Below are positions 1 to 8,915 of a stretch of DNA of 64,000 nucleotides, piece after piece. Below the pieces are notes generated by a model that was given only the letters and a program-made list of their open reading frames with translations, searched no databases and was not told the DNA's origin. The stretch spans positions 124,001-188,000 of the forward strand of contig NZ_BMXG01000007.1 of assembly GCF_014651635.1 (NCBI RefSeq), given 5' to 3'. This DNA is from Cerasicoccus arenae. GTDB lineage: Bacteria > Verrucomicrobiota > Verrucomicrobiia > Opitutales > Cerasicoccaceae. A program made the translations under genes and the position numbers. The first letter of the stretch is position 1, and every line of letters begins with the position of its first letter.

Positions 1-1
1 C

Positions 2-802
2 GAAGGCGGCTTCATGCTACCAATGGAGGCGTTCTACAAAAAAGCTATCCTCGCTGAACGCGGCTCTTTTCGCCCCGTAACACACGTCAATGTGGACATG
101 ATTACCTGCGCTGGTTCTCAGTTTGTTCAAGAAGAAGCCGTTATGGACGAAAGCGTGATGCCACTCTTCGAAATCACAATGAAGAACCTGTTGGCCGGCG
201 GTCACGACATTGATTACAAGGACTTCCTCGCCCGGGTTGATACCATCAATACGCTAGGCTACCCCGTGCTCGTTTCCAACTACCAAGAGTATTATCGCCT
301 GTCAGCTTATTTCCGTCGATACACCGATCGCATGGTCGGCCTTGTGCTTGGAATCAACCACCTGCAAGCCATCTTTAACGAGGAATATTATCAACACCTT
401 GATGGTGGCATTCTGGAGTCCTTTGGCCGCTTGTTTAAGGAAAAGGTCAAGCTTTTCGTCTACCCGATGAAGGGCACAGGCTATCACGCTTATCTGGCAG
501 GCAGTGGCGATAAATTACGCGAAACGTCGGCAGGCTTTGAGAGTAAAATGCTTATCACTGCTGACAACCTGCGCGTCAAGAATCACCTACGCCACCTCTA
601 CGCCTACCTGCTGGAAAACCATTATCTAGTCCCCGTTCTCGGCGCGAATCCGGACATCCTCGACATTTTCTCGCGCGACATCATTCGCCAGATTCTCGAT
701 GGAGAAGACAATTGGGAAAAGGCCGTCCCCGAGCCAGTGGCCAAAAAGATTAAGGAAGACGGTCTTTGGGGAACGAAGACGATTGCTGCTCCAGCAGAAT
801 AG
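2..802 (+). CDS. Partial hypothetical protein (C-terminal part)
   Basis: The reading frame is open from the first bases of the window, so the true start lies upstream and the ATG at 14 is only internal. The visible 266 residues form a soluble, mixed alpha/beta protein with no membrane segment or signal. The segment around IFNEEYYQHLDGGILESFG and the closing LLENHYLVP / VPEPVAKKIKEDGLWG part resemble, from memory, an uncharacterised family often labelled nicotinate-mononucleotide adenylyltransferase or, wrongly, TonB-dependent receptor. I see no nucleotidyltransferase motif in the visible part, so I assign no function. Confidence 0.75.
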   Translation, partial: EGGFMLPMEAFYKKAILAERGSFRPVTHVNVDMITCAGSQFVQEEAVMDESVMPLFEITMKNLLAGGHDIDYKDFLARVDTINTLGYPVLVSNYQEYYRLSAYFRRYTDRMVGLVLGINHLQAIFNEEYYQHLDGGILESFGRLFKEKVKLFVYPMKGTGYHAYLAGSGDKLRETSAGFESKMLITADNLRVKNHLRHLYAYLLENHYLVPVLGANPDILDIFSRDIIRQILDGEDNWEKAVPEPVAKKIKEDGLWGTKTIAAPAE

Positions 803-804
803 CC

Positions 805-845
805 AAAAAAAATCAACGAGCGTTATCAGCGCAAACATTCGTTGA
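805..845 (-). terminator. Possible intrinsic terminator, minus-strand orientation
   Basis: TCAACGA (813-819) and TCGTTGA (839-845) form a 7-bp stem. On the minus strand the stem is followed directly by eight T (complement of A at 805-812). It would stop leftward transcription, yet no minus-strand gene ends here. On the plus strand there is a stem but no T tract, so it is a poor terminator for the gene ending at 802. Confidence 0.4.
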
Positions 846-977
846 ATAGGTTAACTGAAACCACCGATATTCATACGGGAAAATCAAATGCGGATATGCA
901 ATTCTCGCCTCCGCGAGATCACTGATTCTACCAACTTATAGCGATTCGCGGTTTCCTCTATCCTAACTCCGTTTTGT

Positions 978-3146
978 ATGTACCAACAGGCTTCTTTCCT
1001 TCGATTACTCACTGGGTTCATTCTGCTTACAGGATGCACCGCTTCTGCCAGTAGCAACCTCATCATCAATGGAGCGATGACGGATTGGGATGCGGAGATG
1101 CCGACCGCGTGGACGAGCCAAATCACTCAGAAACTTGAAAAAGTAAAGGGCCCCACTCCAGAAAACCAAGCGCTACAGGTCGAAGTCAGCACTGCATATC
1201 CTTTGGAGCATGGGAGCATTTCTCAAGCATTCGCCATCAAGCCGCAGACTCGCTACCGTATCTCGGGGCAAATTAAGGGCACCCCTGGCATGGGCTACCT
1301 TCAGATTGCCCTCCAAAAAGACAGCGAACCGTTCTCTCGTTTGCAATCCAAACGCAACGCGGGAGACGACTGGACGCCAATCGAACTGACATTCCATACC
1401 GCAGACTGCAATAGCGCGGAGGCAATCCTGCGGTGGGAGCAAGAAACGGATTATCTCGGTAAGCGAGTTGCATTTGCCGATCTCACCGTCGAAGAGCTCG
1501 GGCCACTTGTTTATGAGGGTGAGGAAGTCGCTCCGAGAGCCGTAGCCACATTTAACTCGATCGGTCTTTATTGGAAGCCGAATGGCGGCACCGCCACGCG
1601 CAGCGTCTCCGTAAACTATCGTAAAAAAGGCACTGACACTTGGGCTGAGGCAATGCCGCTCTGGTTCGACAGCAACGAGCATCCCGAGGAGGAAGCTGAA
1701 CACACAGCCGAGTACCGGGGAAGTATCGTTTATCTCGATTCCGGCACGGAGTATGAGATCAAGCTCGCTCTTGAAAATGGGCCAACGCGCGTCATTACCG
1801 CGACAACTCGATCTGACGACTTTAAGATCATTCGAAAGGTCACACTACCAACTACTTATACAAAGAAATATGAGATATTTGAAGGAGGCAGCGCCGAGGA
1901 GGGTTATGTGCTCTACGAGCCTGCCGAAGGAGCCAAAGCCGTTTGGGATGGTGGCGGTCTCATTGAGCAGAATCTGGAAATCAAGGCCTCCTATGTTATT
2001 GTTCGCGGTCTCACCCTCACCAACGCTCGAACAAACGGTATCTACCTGGATAATGTGCGCGATGTGATCATCGACAACTGCGACATTAGCGGATGGGGGG
2101 AAACTCGCGCCAATGGACAGGCTGACAACTTGAATGCGGCCATTTATTCACGTTCGCCTATGATCGAGCGGATTGTGATCCAAAATTGTGATCTTCATCA
2201 CCCGAGAAGCGACAGTAACTCTTGGAATCAAGAGCGCCCTGGCACAAAGAGCAAACACCCGCAGGGGCCACAGGGCATCGTATTCTACGGAGGAAAAGGC
2301 GGACACGTGATTCGGAACAACCGCATCTACTCGGACATGGAGCACATGTTCAACGACGGTATGGGCGAGGTCCATAACTTCAGCTATAAGGGGTTTCCCG
2401 TTTGTGACAGCGACATCTACGACAACTTCATTTCCCACTGCTGGGACGACGCCCTCGAAATCGAAGGCGCAGACATGAATGTCCGGGTCTGGAACAACTA
2501 CATAGACATGACCTACGGAGCCATCGGTGCCGCGGTCCCCACGCTCGGCCCCGTCTATTTCTTCCGCAATGTTTATGCCGTATCTCGCAAGCATGAAGGG
2601 ACCTCGGCTAATGACTTAACGGGCCACTATCTCGTGAAAATCGGCAACGAAAACGCTCAACTGTCGAGGGGGAAGATGTACATCTTTCACAATACGTCCC
2701 TCCAGCCTGCTCCATTTGACGGCTCAAATATGCCAAGCAGTGGCGCTCAAGCAGGCATCGCCTACACCTCCCCCAAAAAGAAACAGGAGAACATCACTTC
2801 ACGAAACAACATTTTCCATATGCGCCGCCCGACGAATTGGTCCATTAAGAATCCTCAGAAAACAACCAGTAACGATTTTGATTACGATTTGTATGACGGC
2901 AGAACGGCGTTCAAGGATGGCTCGGAGGCGAATGGAGTAGAAGCATCCCCACAATTCGTGTATGCGCCAGATGGACGCCTGTGGCTATCCCCTGGCACAC
3001 CAGGCCATGACGCCGGTGAGCGTCTGCCAAATTTCAACGACCGCTTTGTTGGAAGTGCCCCAGATATGGGAGCGATTGAGCAAGGCAGCCCAGAGCCAAA
3101 ACCAGCCACTTGGCCAAAATTCCCGGCTCCTGTTTCATCTAATTAG
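978..3146 (+). CDS. Secreted right-handed beta-helix lipoprotein
   Basis: The 722-residue protein starts with a lipoprotein signal: a hydrophobic stretch and lipobox LTGC with Cys20, so it is probably lipid-anchored in an envelope membrane. Residues about 25-175 look like a carbohydrate-binding-module-type beta sandwich (opening NLIINGAMTDWD), followed by a fibronectin-like region. From about residue 325 to 650 a parallel beta-helix follows, with repeated turns such as YVIVRGLTLTNARTNGIYL and VIIDNCDISGW. Related folds include polysaccharide lyases and other pectate-lyase-like enzymes. I cannot identify catalytic residues, so polysaccharide binding or cleavage is inference. It stands alone, with 175 bp upstream and about 150 bp before ovoA. 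Confidence 0.75.
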   Translation: MYQQASFLRLLTGFILLTGCTASASSNLIINGAMTDWDAEMPTAWTSQITQKLEKVKGPTPENQALQVEVSTAYPLEHGSISQAFAIKPQTRYRISGQIKGTPGMGYLQIALQKDSEPFSRLQSKRNAGDDWTPIELTFHTADCNSAEAILRWEQETDYLGKRVAFADLTVEELGPLVYEGEEVAPRAVATFNSIGLYWKPNGGTATRSVSVNYRKKGTDTWAEAMPLWFDSNEHPEEEAEHTAEYRGSIVYLDSGTEYEIKLALENGPTRVITATTRSDDFKIIRKVTLPTTYTKKYEIFEGGSAEEGYVLYEPAEGAKAVWDGGGLIEQNLEIKASYVIVRGLTLTNARTNGIYLDNVRDVIIDNCDISGWGETRANGQADNLNAAIYSRSPMIERIVIQNCDLHHPRSDSNSWNQERPGTKSKHPQGPQGIVFYGGKGGHVIRNNRIYSDMEHMFNDGMGEVHNFSYKGFPVCDSDIYDNFISHCWDDALEIEGADMNVRVWNNYIDMTYGAIGAAVPTLGPVYFFRNVYAVSRKHEGTSANDLTGHYLVKIGNENAQLSRGKMYIFHNTSLQPAPFDGSNMPSSGAQAGIAYTSPKKKQENITSRNNIFHMRRPTNWSIKNPQKTTSNDFDYDLYDGRTAFKDGSEANGVEASPQFVYAPDGRLWLSPGTPGHDAGERLPNFNDRFVGSAPDMGAIEQGSPEPKPATWPKFPAPVSSN

Positions 3147-3297
3147 GGTAATGACCTTGCGGCAAGAATTAGGGAAAAATTAGAAAAAAGTGCCTCGGTG
3201 GTTGTCAGGATATTGGTTTAAGTTAGACTAATCCTTCCTAACATTTTACCTGAACAGGCCCTAATTGAATCTTAGAAACCCGCTCCCTGATACTGTC

Positions 3298-5445
3298 ATG
3301 CCAACCGCACATGAATCATTTCTAGACGGCGTCGAAACGCCACTGACCGTTAACCTCCGTGAGGGCGATCCTAACGCCAAACGTGAAGAAATTCGGCGCT
3401 ATTTCCATCAGACATTCGACATCTATGAGAAGTTGTTCGAGCCGATGAAAGGCCAAGAGGCGTTTGTCGCTCGAGCTGACCCACTGCGCCATCCGCTGAT
3501 TTTTTATTACGGCCACACTGCCGTCTTTTTCGTCAACAAACTCATCTTGGGTAAATTCCTGAAAAACCGGCTGGATCCGCATCTCGAATCACTGTGCGCC
3601 ATCGGGGTTGACGAAATGAGCTGGGACGACCTCAACGGCGCTCATTACCAATGGCCCGACCACAACGTAATCAAGACCTATCGTGACCGTGTTCGCAATG
3701 CAATCGACCGGTTGATTGATGAGACGCCACTCGAACTGCCCGTGCAATGGAATAGCCTCTACTGGATCATCATGATGGGCATTGAGCATGAGCGCATTCA
3801 CTTAGAGACCTCGTCCGTATTGATTCGCCAGTTGCCATTGGAATTAGTCGAACCCGAACACCCCGCTTGGGCCGTTTGTGAAAATGATGCCCCCCCCCCC
3901 TCCAATGAGCTTTTAACCGTTCCCCCAGGCACCGTAGTCCAAGGCAAAAAACAACCCAGTGAATTCTATGGTTGGGACAATGAATACGGTCACTACGAAG
4001 CCGAAGTAGGCGAATTCAAGGCCGCAAAATATTTGGTAAGCAATGCCGAGTTCCGCACTTTTGTGGACGATGGAGGCTATACTAAGGAGCAATTCTGGAC
4101 CGAAGAAGGTTGGAGTTGGGCACAATATGACGCCCATGGCATGCCCCGTTTCTGGCGACTGCGTAAAGATGGCTCATATGGGCTACGCACCATGCTCAAA
4201 GAAATTGACATGCCTTGGTCCTGGCCGGCAGAAGTCAATTACCTTGAGGCCAAGGCTTACTGTAATTGGCTCGGTTCCAAGACCAATAGCTCCATCCGCT
4301 TACCCAGCGAAGAAGAGTGGTATCGTTTGCTCGACTTCACGGGCGCGCCCGATGTCAATGGCTGGCAAGATGGTGCACCGGGCAATATCAATCTGGAAGT
4401 CTGCGCATCGGCGACACCTGTCAATCGATACGCATTCGGTCAGGGGTTCTACGACATTCTCGGTAATGTCTGGCAGCATACTGAGACACCCATTGCGGGC
4501 TTTTCAGGCTTTGGTGTCCACCCGCTTTACGACGATTTTTCCACGCCCACCTTCGATACCAAGCACAACTTGATTAAGGGTGGCTCTTGGATTTCCACCG
4601 GCAACGAAACTCTCCGTGACAGTCGTTACGCCTTTCGTCGTCACTTTTATCAGCATGCTGGCTTTCGCTATATCGAAAGCGAACTGGACGTTGCAATTAA
4701 GGATGATCGCTATGAGACCGACCCTTTCGTCACCTTGCATTGTGAAGCGCACTACGGCCCCGAGGCATTCGGTGTTGAAAATTACTCGGAAAAAATTGCC
4801 CAAATTTGCCTCGATCGGATGACCAAAAGTCAGCGAGGTAAAGCACTAGACATTGGCTGCAAAGTGGGCCGGACAAGCTTTGAGCTCGCAGCAGGCTTCA
4901 ATCAGGTTCTCGGACTTGATCCAACTGCACGCACCATTCGCATAGGCGTTGAAATGATCGACAAGGGCTACACCCAATGGGAAGCCCCATCCGAGGGCGA
5001 GATCGTCAATTTCCGTCAGGCCTACCTAAAGGATATAGGTCTAGACCGTTCCCGCAGCAAAGTCGAATTCATGCAGGCAGACCTGTCGAACATGAAGGAC
5101 CTTTACCGAGGATACGACCTAATCCTCATCAACTGCATTCTGGAGCACTCCTATCACCCGGCAAAATTCTTGGAAACGGTGCACGAACGTCTGAATGACG
5201 ACGGCTTGCTCGTTATTGCGTCAACAAATGACTGGTCGACAGAGCATACGCAACGAGAAGATTGGCTAGGCGGGTTCAAGGATCGCACGGGCGAAAATCA
5301 ATCGACGATTGATGGTATACAACTAGCGCTGAGTGAAAAGTTTGTTCAAGCCGAACCTGCGGTCGATATCCCGCAAATCATTCGCCACAACAGTCGCAGC
5401 TATGAACACAATCTAGTGCAGGTAAGTTTCTGGCGAAAAGCGTAA
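3298..5445 (+). CDS. ovoA: 5-histidylcysteine sulfoxide synthase / putative methyltransferase OvoA
   Basis: Bifunctional ovothiol biosynthesis enzyme. An N-terminal DinB-like domain and a central formylglycine-generating-enzyme-like domain form the non-haem iron sulfoxide synthase that joins cysteine to histidine. The C-terminal SAM methyltransferase (from about residue 475, motif LDIGCKVGR near 516) would methylate the imidazole of ovothiol. The iron site is visible: HERIHLE gives the family HX3HXE motif (H164, H168, E170), with H73 as the likely third ligand. The length of about 716 residues matches fused OvoA rather than EgtB. The start is ambiguous: an in-frame TTG at 3265 extends it by 11 residues, and neither start has a good ribosome site. 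A run of 11 C (3890-3900) lies in frame and encodes Ala-Pro-Pro-Pro. Confidence 0.9.
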   Translation: MPTAHESFLDGVETPLTVNLREGDPNAKREEIRRYFHQTFDIYEKLFEPMKGQEAFVARADPLRHPLIFYYGHTAVFFVNKLILGKFLKNRLDPHLESLCAIGVDEMSWDDLNGAHYQWPDHNVIKTYRDRVRNAIDRLIDETPLELPVQWNSLYWIIMMGIEHERIHLETSSVLIRQLPLELVEPEHPAWAVCENDAPPPSNELLTVPPGTVVQGKKQPSEFYGWDNEYGHYEAEVGEFKAAKYLVSNAEFRTFVDDGGYTKEQFWTEEGWSWAQYDAHGMPRFWRLRKDGSYGLRTMLKEIDMPWSWPAEVNYLEAKAYCNWLGSKTNSSIRLPSEEEWYRLLDFTGAPDVNGWQDGAPGNINLEVCASATPVNRYAFGQGFYDILGNVWQHTETPIAGFSGFGVHPLYDDFSTPTFDTKHNLIKGGSWISTGNETLRDSRYAFRRHFYQHAGFRYIESELDVAIKDDRYETDPFVTLHCEAHYGPEAFGVENYSEKIAQICLDRMTKSQRGKALDIGCKVGRTSFELAAGFNQVLGLDPTARTIRIGVEMIDKGYTQWEAPSEGEIVNFRQAYLKDIGLDRSRSKVEFMQADLSNMKDLYRGYDLILINCILEHSYHPAKFLETVHERLNDDGLLVIASTNDWSTEHTQREDWLGGFKDRTGENQSTIDGIQLALSEKFVQAEPAVDIPQIIRHNSRSYEHNLVQVSFWRKA
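3890..3900 (+). repeat. C11 homopolymer inside ovoA
   Basis: Eleven consecutive C, in frame in ovoA. Gain or loss of one base would truncate the protein before the sulfoxide synthase core. See the finding on homopolymers. Confidence 0.9.
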
Positions 5446-5496
5446 CATGACTCCATAGGCAGTTTTCGTATTGCCCGCCATGTTGACGAGAACAGC

Positions 5497-6204
5497 ATGA
5501 TGGGCAACTCAGGTCAGCTCATAACTACGCAAGTCCAGTCACTCCGCCGCAGTTGCCAGCACTGCGGAACACCGTTTACGTCGCGAAACAATGACGTGGC
5601 ATTTTGCTGTATGGGTTGCGAAAGCGTATATCAGCTTATTCGCGACCAAGGCTTCGACGAATATTATGCGCGTAAGTCCGGCGTCACCGATCCAATACTC
5701 GAAGCGCCTTTTACCGAGCTGAATTGGCAATGGCTACACGAGCTTGTCATTCAGGCTGAAACCATGCCGAGTGAGAACGCATCTGCGGAGTTCTCTGTTT
5801 CTGGGTTATCCTGCAACGGTTGCTCTTGGCTCGCACAGCAAGTCATTACTCGCCAATCAGGAATTCTCGACAGCAAAATACACGGTGCACCGAGCCATAT
5901 AGAACTGACATGGTTGAGGGGCACTGACCTCGTAAAGTTAGCCATGGAACTTCAACGTTTTGGTTTCCTGCTCCACCCCCTCGATGCCCCCCCCCGGCCA
6001 GCACGCACACCACTGATATTCGGCGCAGTCTTTGTAGGCAGTGCCCTGCTCTTTCAATTGCCACGTTTTCTGGGCGCTACTGACGGGTTTGCTTTCGCGC
6101 GAATATTCGACCTTATGAGTACCCTACTGGGCGGACTCGCAGTATTAATGGCCAGCCACTTTATCGTCCGATGGCAAGCCTACCAACAACAGCTCAAGTC
6201 TTAA
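5497..6204 (+). CDS. CcoI-like metal-binding N-terminus, lacks P-type ATPase core
   Basis: This 235-residue protein matches the N-terminus of copper-exporting P-type ATPases of the CcoI/FixI type. It has a Cys-rich domain (CQHC at 20-23, then FCCMGC near 36-41), then an HMA-like domain with GLSCNGC (C106, C109), then two hydrophobic segments (about 172-190 and 202-222). It ends there: no TGES, CPC, DKTGT or nucleotide-binding part follows, and the next gene runs the other way. It could be a stand-alone copper-binding membrane protein for cytochrome oxidase assembly, or a truncated relic. Its intact domains favour a real small protein. A C9 tract (5987-5995) lies in frame just before the membrane part. 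The gene overlaps the convergent one by 11 bp. Confidence 0.75.
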   Translation: MMGNSGQLITTQVQSLRRSCQHCGTPFTSRNNDVAFCCMGCESVYQLIRDQGFDEYYARKSGVTDPILEAPFTELNWQWLHELVIQAETMPSENASAEFSVSGLSCNGCSWLAQQVITRQSGILDSKIHGAPSHIELTWLRGTDLVKLAMELQRFGFLLHPLDAPPRPARTPLIFGAVFVGSALLFQLPRFLGATDGFAFARIFDLMSTLLGGLAVLMASHFIVRWQAYQQQLKS

Positions 6205-7216
6205 GAAAGGGATCAACGATTCGTTTCTCGTCTTCGTCCTCATGTCGTCGATAATTATGGCGCGCAATCAGGAAAGCTTCACCCGCCGCGCCAAAAAGAA
6301 AGAGTAAGTCATCTGGTTCCTCAAGGAGGTTATGATAAAAGGCAGCAACGCCCTCTAGCCAAGAATTCGGCTGTAGGACGAGTATCGCTAGTGGTTCGTT
6401 TAACTCGACTGACGTCGCAAGAATTTCGCTGAATATTGCCCCAATGGAGACACTGAAAAATGCGCACAACGCCGCTATCCCCGCAATGGTTGCGTTGCCT
6501 CGGCCTCCACAGCCAGCAGAAGCAGCTGACCCCACCAAACCACCTACAATCAAAACCCCCATCCATTCAACAGGATCCATTAAACTGAGGAATTCTCGCG
6601 GGATCAGGATGGACATACCGTCGTAGAAAAAGTCCCGCTGGGCACCAATGAGCAAATCAATGAGTCCTAAAACGAACACCCCGAAGAGTGCGGCACCGAC
6701 GGAAAGAGCTGTGGCCCCAAGAAAACGCATACCTTCGGACACCGCACCAGTCATTTGCTGAACGGTGGAAAGCTCATCCGAGTTATTATCCCGCTTGGGC
6801 ATCGGTGGAGCGGTTTTCTTACTTGGAGCACCAGGAATCGATGGGCGTGTTTTCGGGGTTTTACCTGTTGCCGCCTCTTCATCCACCAGTTGATGAGGGC
6901 GTTCAAATGGGGCGCGTGTGCGTGCAACTGCCGTTGCAGCCTCCTGTTTTTTCTTGGGAATCAAAAAGCGGGTAATGCCCTTTAATGGTGGCGCTTCTTC
7001 TGCTTCTGTTACGCCTACCGGAATCTCATTTTCGCTTTCAGGTACGTAAGGAGAAAGCTCGTCTATAGTCTCAAGCGGGACATAGCGTGGTAGAGCAGAA
7101 TTCCAAACAAGTGTGCTTCCTTTCAGAACCCGGCGACGTAGCAATATGAGAATCTGGTCCCGAGTCACGGGGCCTATCTTATTGCGGTCAACCATGTAAT
7201 ACCATTTATCTGCCAC
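6194..7216 (-). CDS. GYF-domain (DUF4339) membrane protein
   Basis: The first 50 or so residues form a GYF_2/DUF4339 module: WYYMVDRNKIGPVT, the loop around ILILLRRRVLKGSTLVW, and the closing P/L-rich strand. Such modules bind proline-rich peptides and often head bacterial membrane proteins. A charged, proline-rich linker (about 60-150) follows, then a region with four to five hydrophobic segments (about 155-310) and a charged C-terminus. Function unknown; a regulatory or scaffolding role in the membrane is inference. It is alone in its transcription unit, 166 bp from the efflux genes on the same strand. Confidence 0.75.
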   Translation of the reverse strand: MADKWYYMVDRNKIGPVTRDQILILLRRRVLKGSTLVWNSALPRYVPLETIDELSPYVPESENEIPVGVTEAEEAPPLKGITRFLIPKKKQEAATAVARTRAPFERPHQLVDEEAATGKTPKTRPSIPGAPSKKTAPPMPKRDNNSDELSTVQQMTGAVSEGMRFLGATALSVGAALFGVFVLGLIDLLIGAQRDFFYDGMSILIPREFLSLMDPVEWMGVLIVGGLVGSAASAGCGGRGNATIAGIAALCAFFSVSIGAIFSEILATSVELNEPLAILVLQPNSWLEGVAAFYHNLLEEPDDLLFLFGAAGEAFLIARHNYRRHEDEDEKRIVDPFLKT

Positions 7217-7266
7217 CCGTAAAATACCTCATCTGCTTGAAATACCCAATCATAAGGGTTTCCCAA

Positions 7267-7314
7267 ATTATGCCTCAATCGTAACTAATATAATTGTTAA
7301 TTCTTGAGCATAAT
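7267..7314. promoter_or_regulatory. Interrupted inverted repeat
   Basis: ATTATGCCTCAA (7267-7278) and TTGAGCATAAT (7304-7314) are complementary except for one bulged base. The interval is very AT-rich and itself roughly symmetric. It lies between the GYF gene and the 3' end of the outer-membrane channel gene. There is no T tract, so a terminator is not shown; operator or mRNA structure are equally possible. Confidence 0.3.
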
Positions 7315-7382
7315 GTAGCCATCTTTCCATAGAGAGCAATATCAGGATTCAATTGTTCCTGAAAGCGAGAAACGATGAAAAA

Positions 7383-8912
7383 TCATTGATCCCGAGACAA
7401 GCGAGGAAGATTTCCGGTCGATCGAGCCAGATCAGCAATGGATGACCCTAAGTTTGTTCGGGCAGCGATCTGGTTGCGTCGAGCGTCGTCTAAATCCTCC
7501 TGCGAGGTCAATAGATCCAGCAGATTGTTAATGCCAGATTGATAACCAATAGATATCGCCTCATAAGCTTCCTGTTGGGCGTCAAGCGCTGCAGTGGTGG
7601 AATCTACTTGTCTCAAAGCTGAACGATACGCAAAAAATGCAGTCCACACTTGCTTGAGCACTTCTAACTCGGTTTCTCGTGCATCTTGCCGTGCACGACG
7701 AGTCAGATCACGCTGCTTATCGATCTCATACCATTTATTGAAGCCTTGAAAAATATCCCACTCAAGCGTTAGAGCCGCAACGTAATCATTCATCGGTGAA
7801 GCATTGCTTCCGGTAATCTCAGCATATTGGAGCGAAACACTTGCATTGATTTCAGGCCAGAGATTGGCGCGAGCAGCATCAAGATTATATTCCTGCTCCC
7901 GCACATCAGCGTAAGAAGCCATAAGCGTAGGGCGATTTTGGAGCGCTTCGGCAACTAAACGATTCACATCAGTGTCGAGTGAATCAAAGTTAGGAAACTC
8001 CTCTAATTGCATGATTTCCAGCCCAGAGCTAACCTCAATACCAAGCGTCTTGGCTAAATCCGCGCGCGCTGCTTCAATTTTGGCTATATCGCCCTCAATC
8101 TGGGACTCCGCAGTCTTCATATTAGCCAAGGCGCGAAGCGAGTCCTGCTTGTTTCCGAGTCCTGATTCCAGCTTTTTAGATGCTGAATCGTAAGTTGCTT
8201 CAGTATTGAGCAAAAAGGCACGAGAAGCGGCTAAATTAGCTTCTGCAGACCACAATGTGTAGTAGTTGTAAAGCACGTCACGGACGACGTCTTGGTAAAT
8301 CTGATTGTATGAAAAATTCGCCGAGTAAAGTGCTTCACGGGCAGCGCTTGCTTGGGCTTCGCGTTCACCAAAGTTAAAAAGTAGCCAATTCAGATCAAGC
8401 GCCGGGCCATACTGTGTATTCCAATTTGTGCCTGAGGTGCCTACATTTTTCAGTTTTTCCCGCTGCACACTGGCGCTGACGGTGACGTAGGGATAGTATT
8501 CGCTCAGGCTCTGTCCATACTCCGAGGCCCGTGAACGGGCCAGAAACCACAGGCTACGCGTTTCAGGGTTATTCGACAGCGCAATGTCCACCAAAGCGGG
8601 CAAATCCAATTTGGGCAGGCCGACTGCCGCAACCGGATTTTCGCTATAGCCACCCTTCTTGTTCTTAAAGTATGGGTCCTCGCCCGTCATGAAATTTACT
8701 GCGTCCATTCCGGGGTTATCCGTTCTTGGGGCATTTCGCTGTGCTGAGGGGGGGGGGCGCCAGAGTTCACTTGGCCGTGCGGCGACTTCCTCGTCAACAT
8801 TCACGCAACCGTGGAAATAGCCGACTGAAATACTGAGCAAGCCAATAAGCCTGAGTGCGCGAAACGCGATCTGGATATTAGTTTTCTGAATGCCTGATGT
8901 TGAATTTTGCAT
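7383..8912 (-). CDS. Outer-membrane efflux channel, TolC/OprM family
   Basis: Outer-membrane component of the tripartite RND pump encoded immediately upstream. The 509-residue protein has the duplicated OEP domain of the family, with long helical stretches (for example residues 255-300 and 395-490) and the recurring ALxNRP motif (EALQNRPTLMASYADV). The N-terminus has a hydrophobic segment ending YFHGC, a poor lipobox, so lipidation is uncertain. It follows the pump gene with only 3 bp between, so they are surely co-transcribed. Residues about 50-60 hold a Pro-Pro-Pro encoded by a run of ten C on the coding strand (8748-8757). Confidence 0.9.
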   Translation of the reverse strand: MQNSTSGIQKTNIQIAFRALRLIGLLSISVGYFHGCVNVDEEVAARPSELWRPPPSAQRNAPRTDNPGMDAVNFMTGEDPYFKNKKGGYSENPVAAVGLPKLDLPALVDIALSNNPETRSLWFLARSRASEYGQSLSEYYPYVTVSASVQREKLKNVGTSGTNWNTQYGPALDLNWLLFNFGEREAQASAAREALYSANFSYNQIYQDVVRDVLYNYYTLWSAEANLAASRAFLLNTEATYDSASKKLESGLGNKQDSLRALANMKTAESQIEGDIAKIEAARADLAKTLGIEVSSGLEIMQLEEFPNFDSLDTDVNRLVAEALQNRPTLMASYADVREQEYNLDAARANLWPEINASVSLQYAEITGSNASPMNDYVAALTLEWDIFQGFNKWYEIDKQRDLTRRARQDARETELEVLKQVWTAFFAYRSALRQVDSTTAALDAQQEAYEAISIGYQSGINNLLDLLTSQEDLDDARRNQIAARTNLGSSIADLARSTGNLPRLSRDQ

Positions 8913-8915
8913 TAC

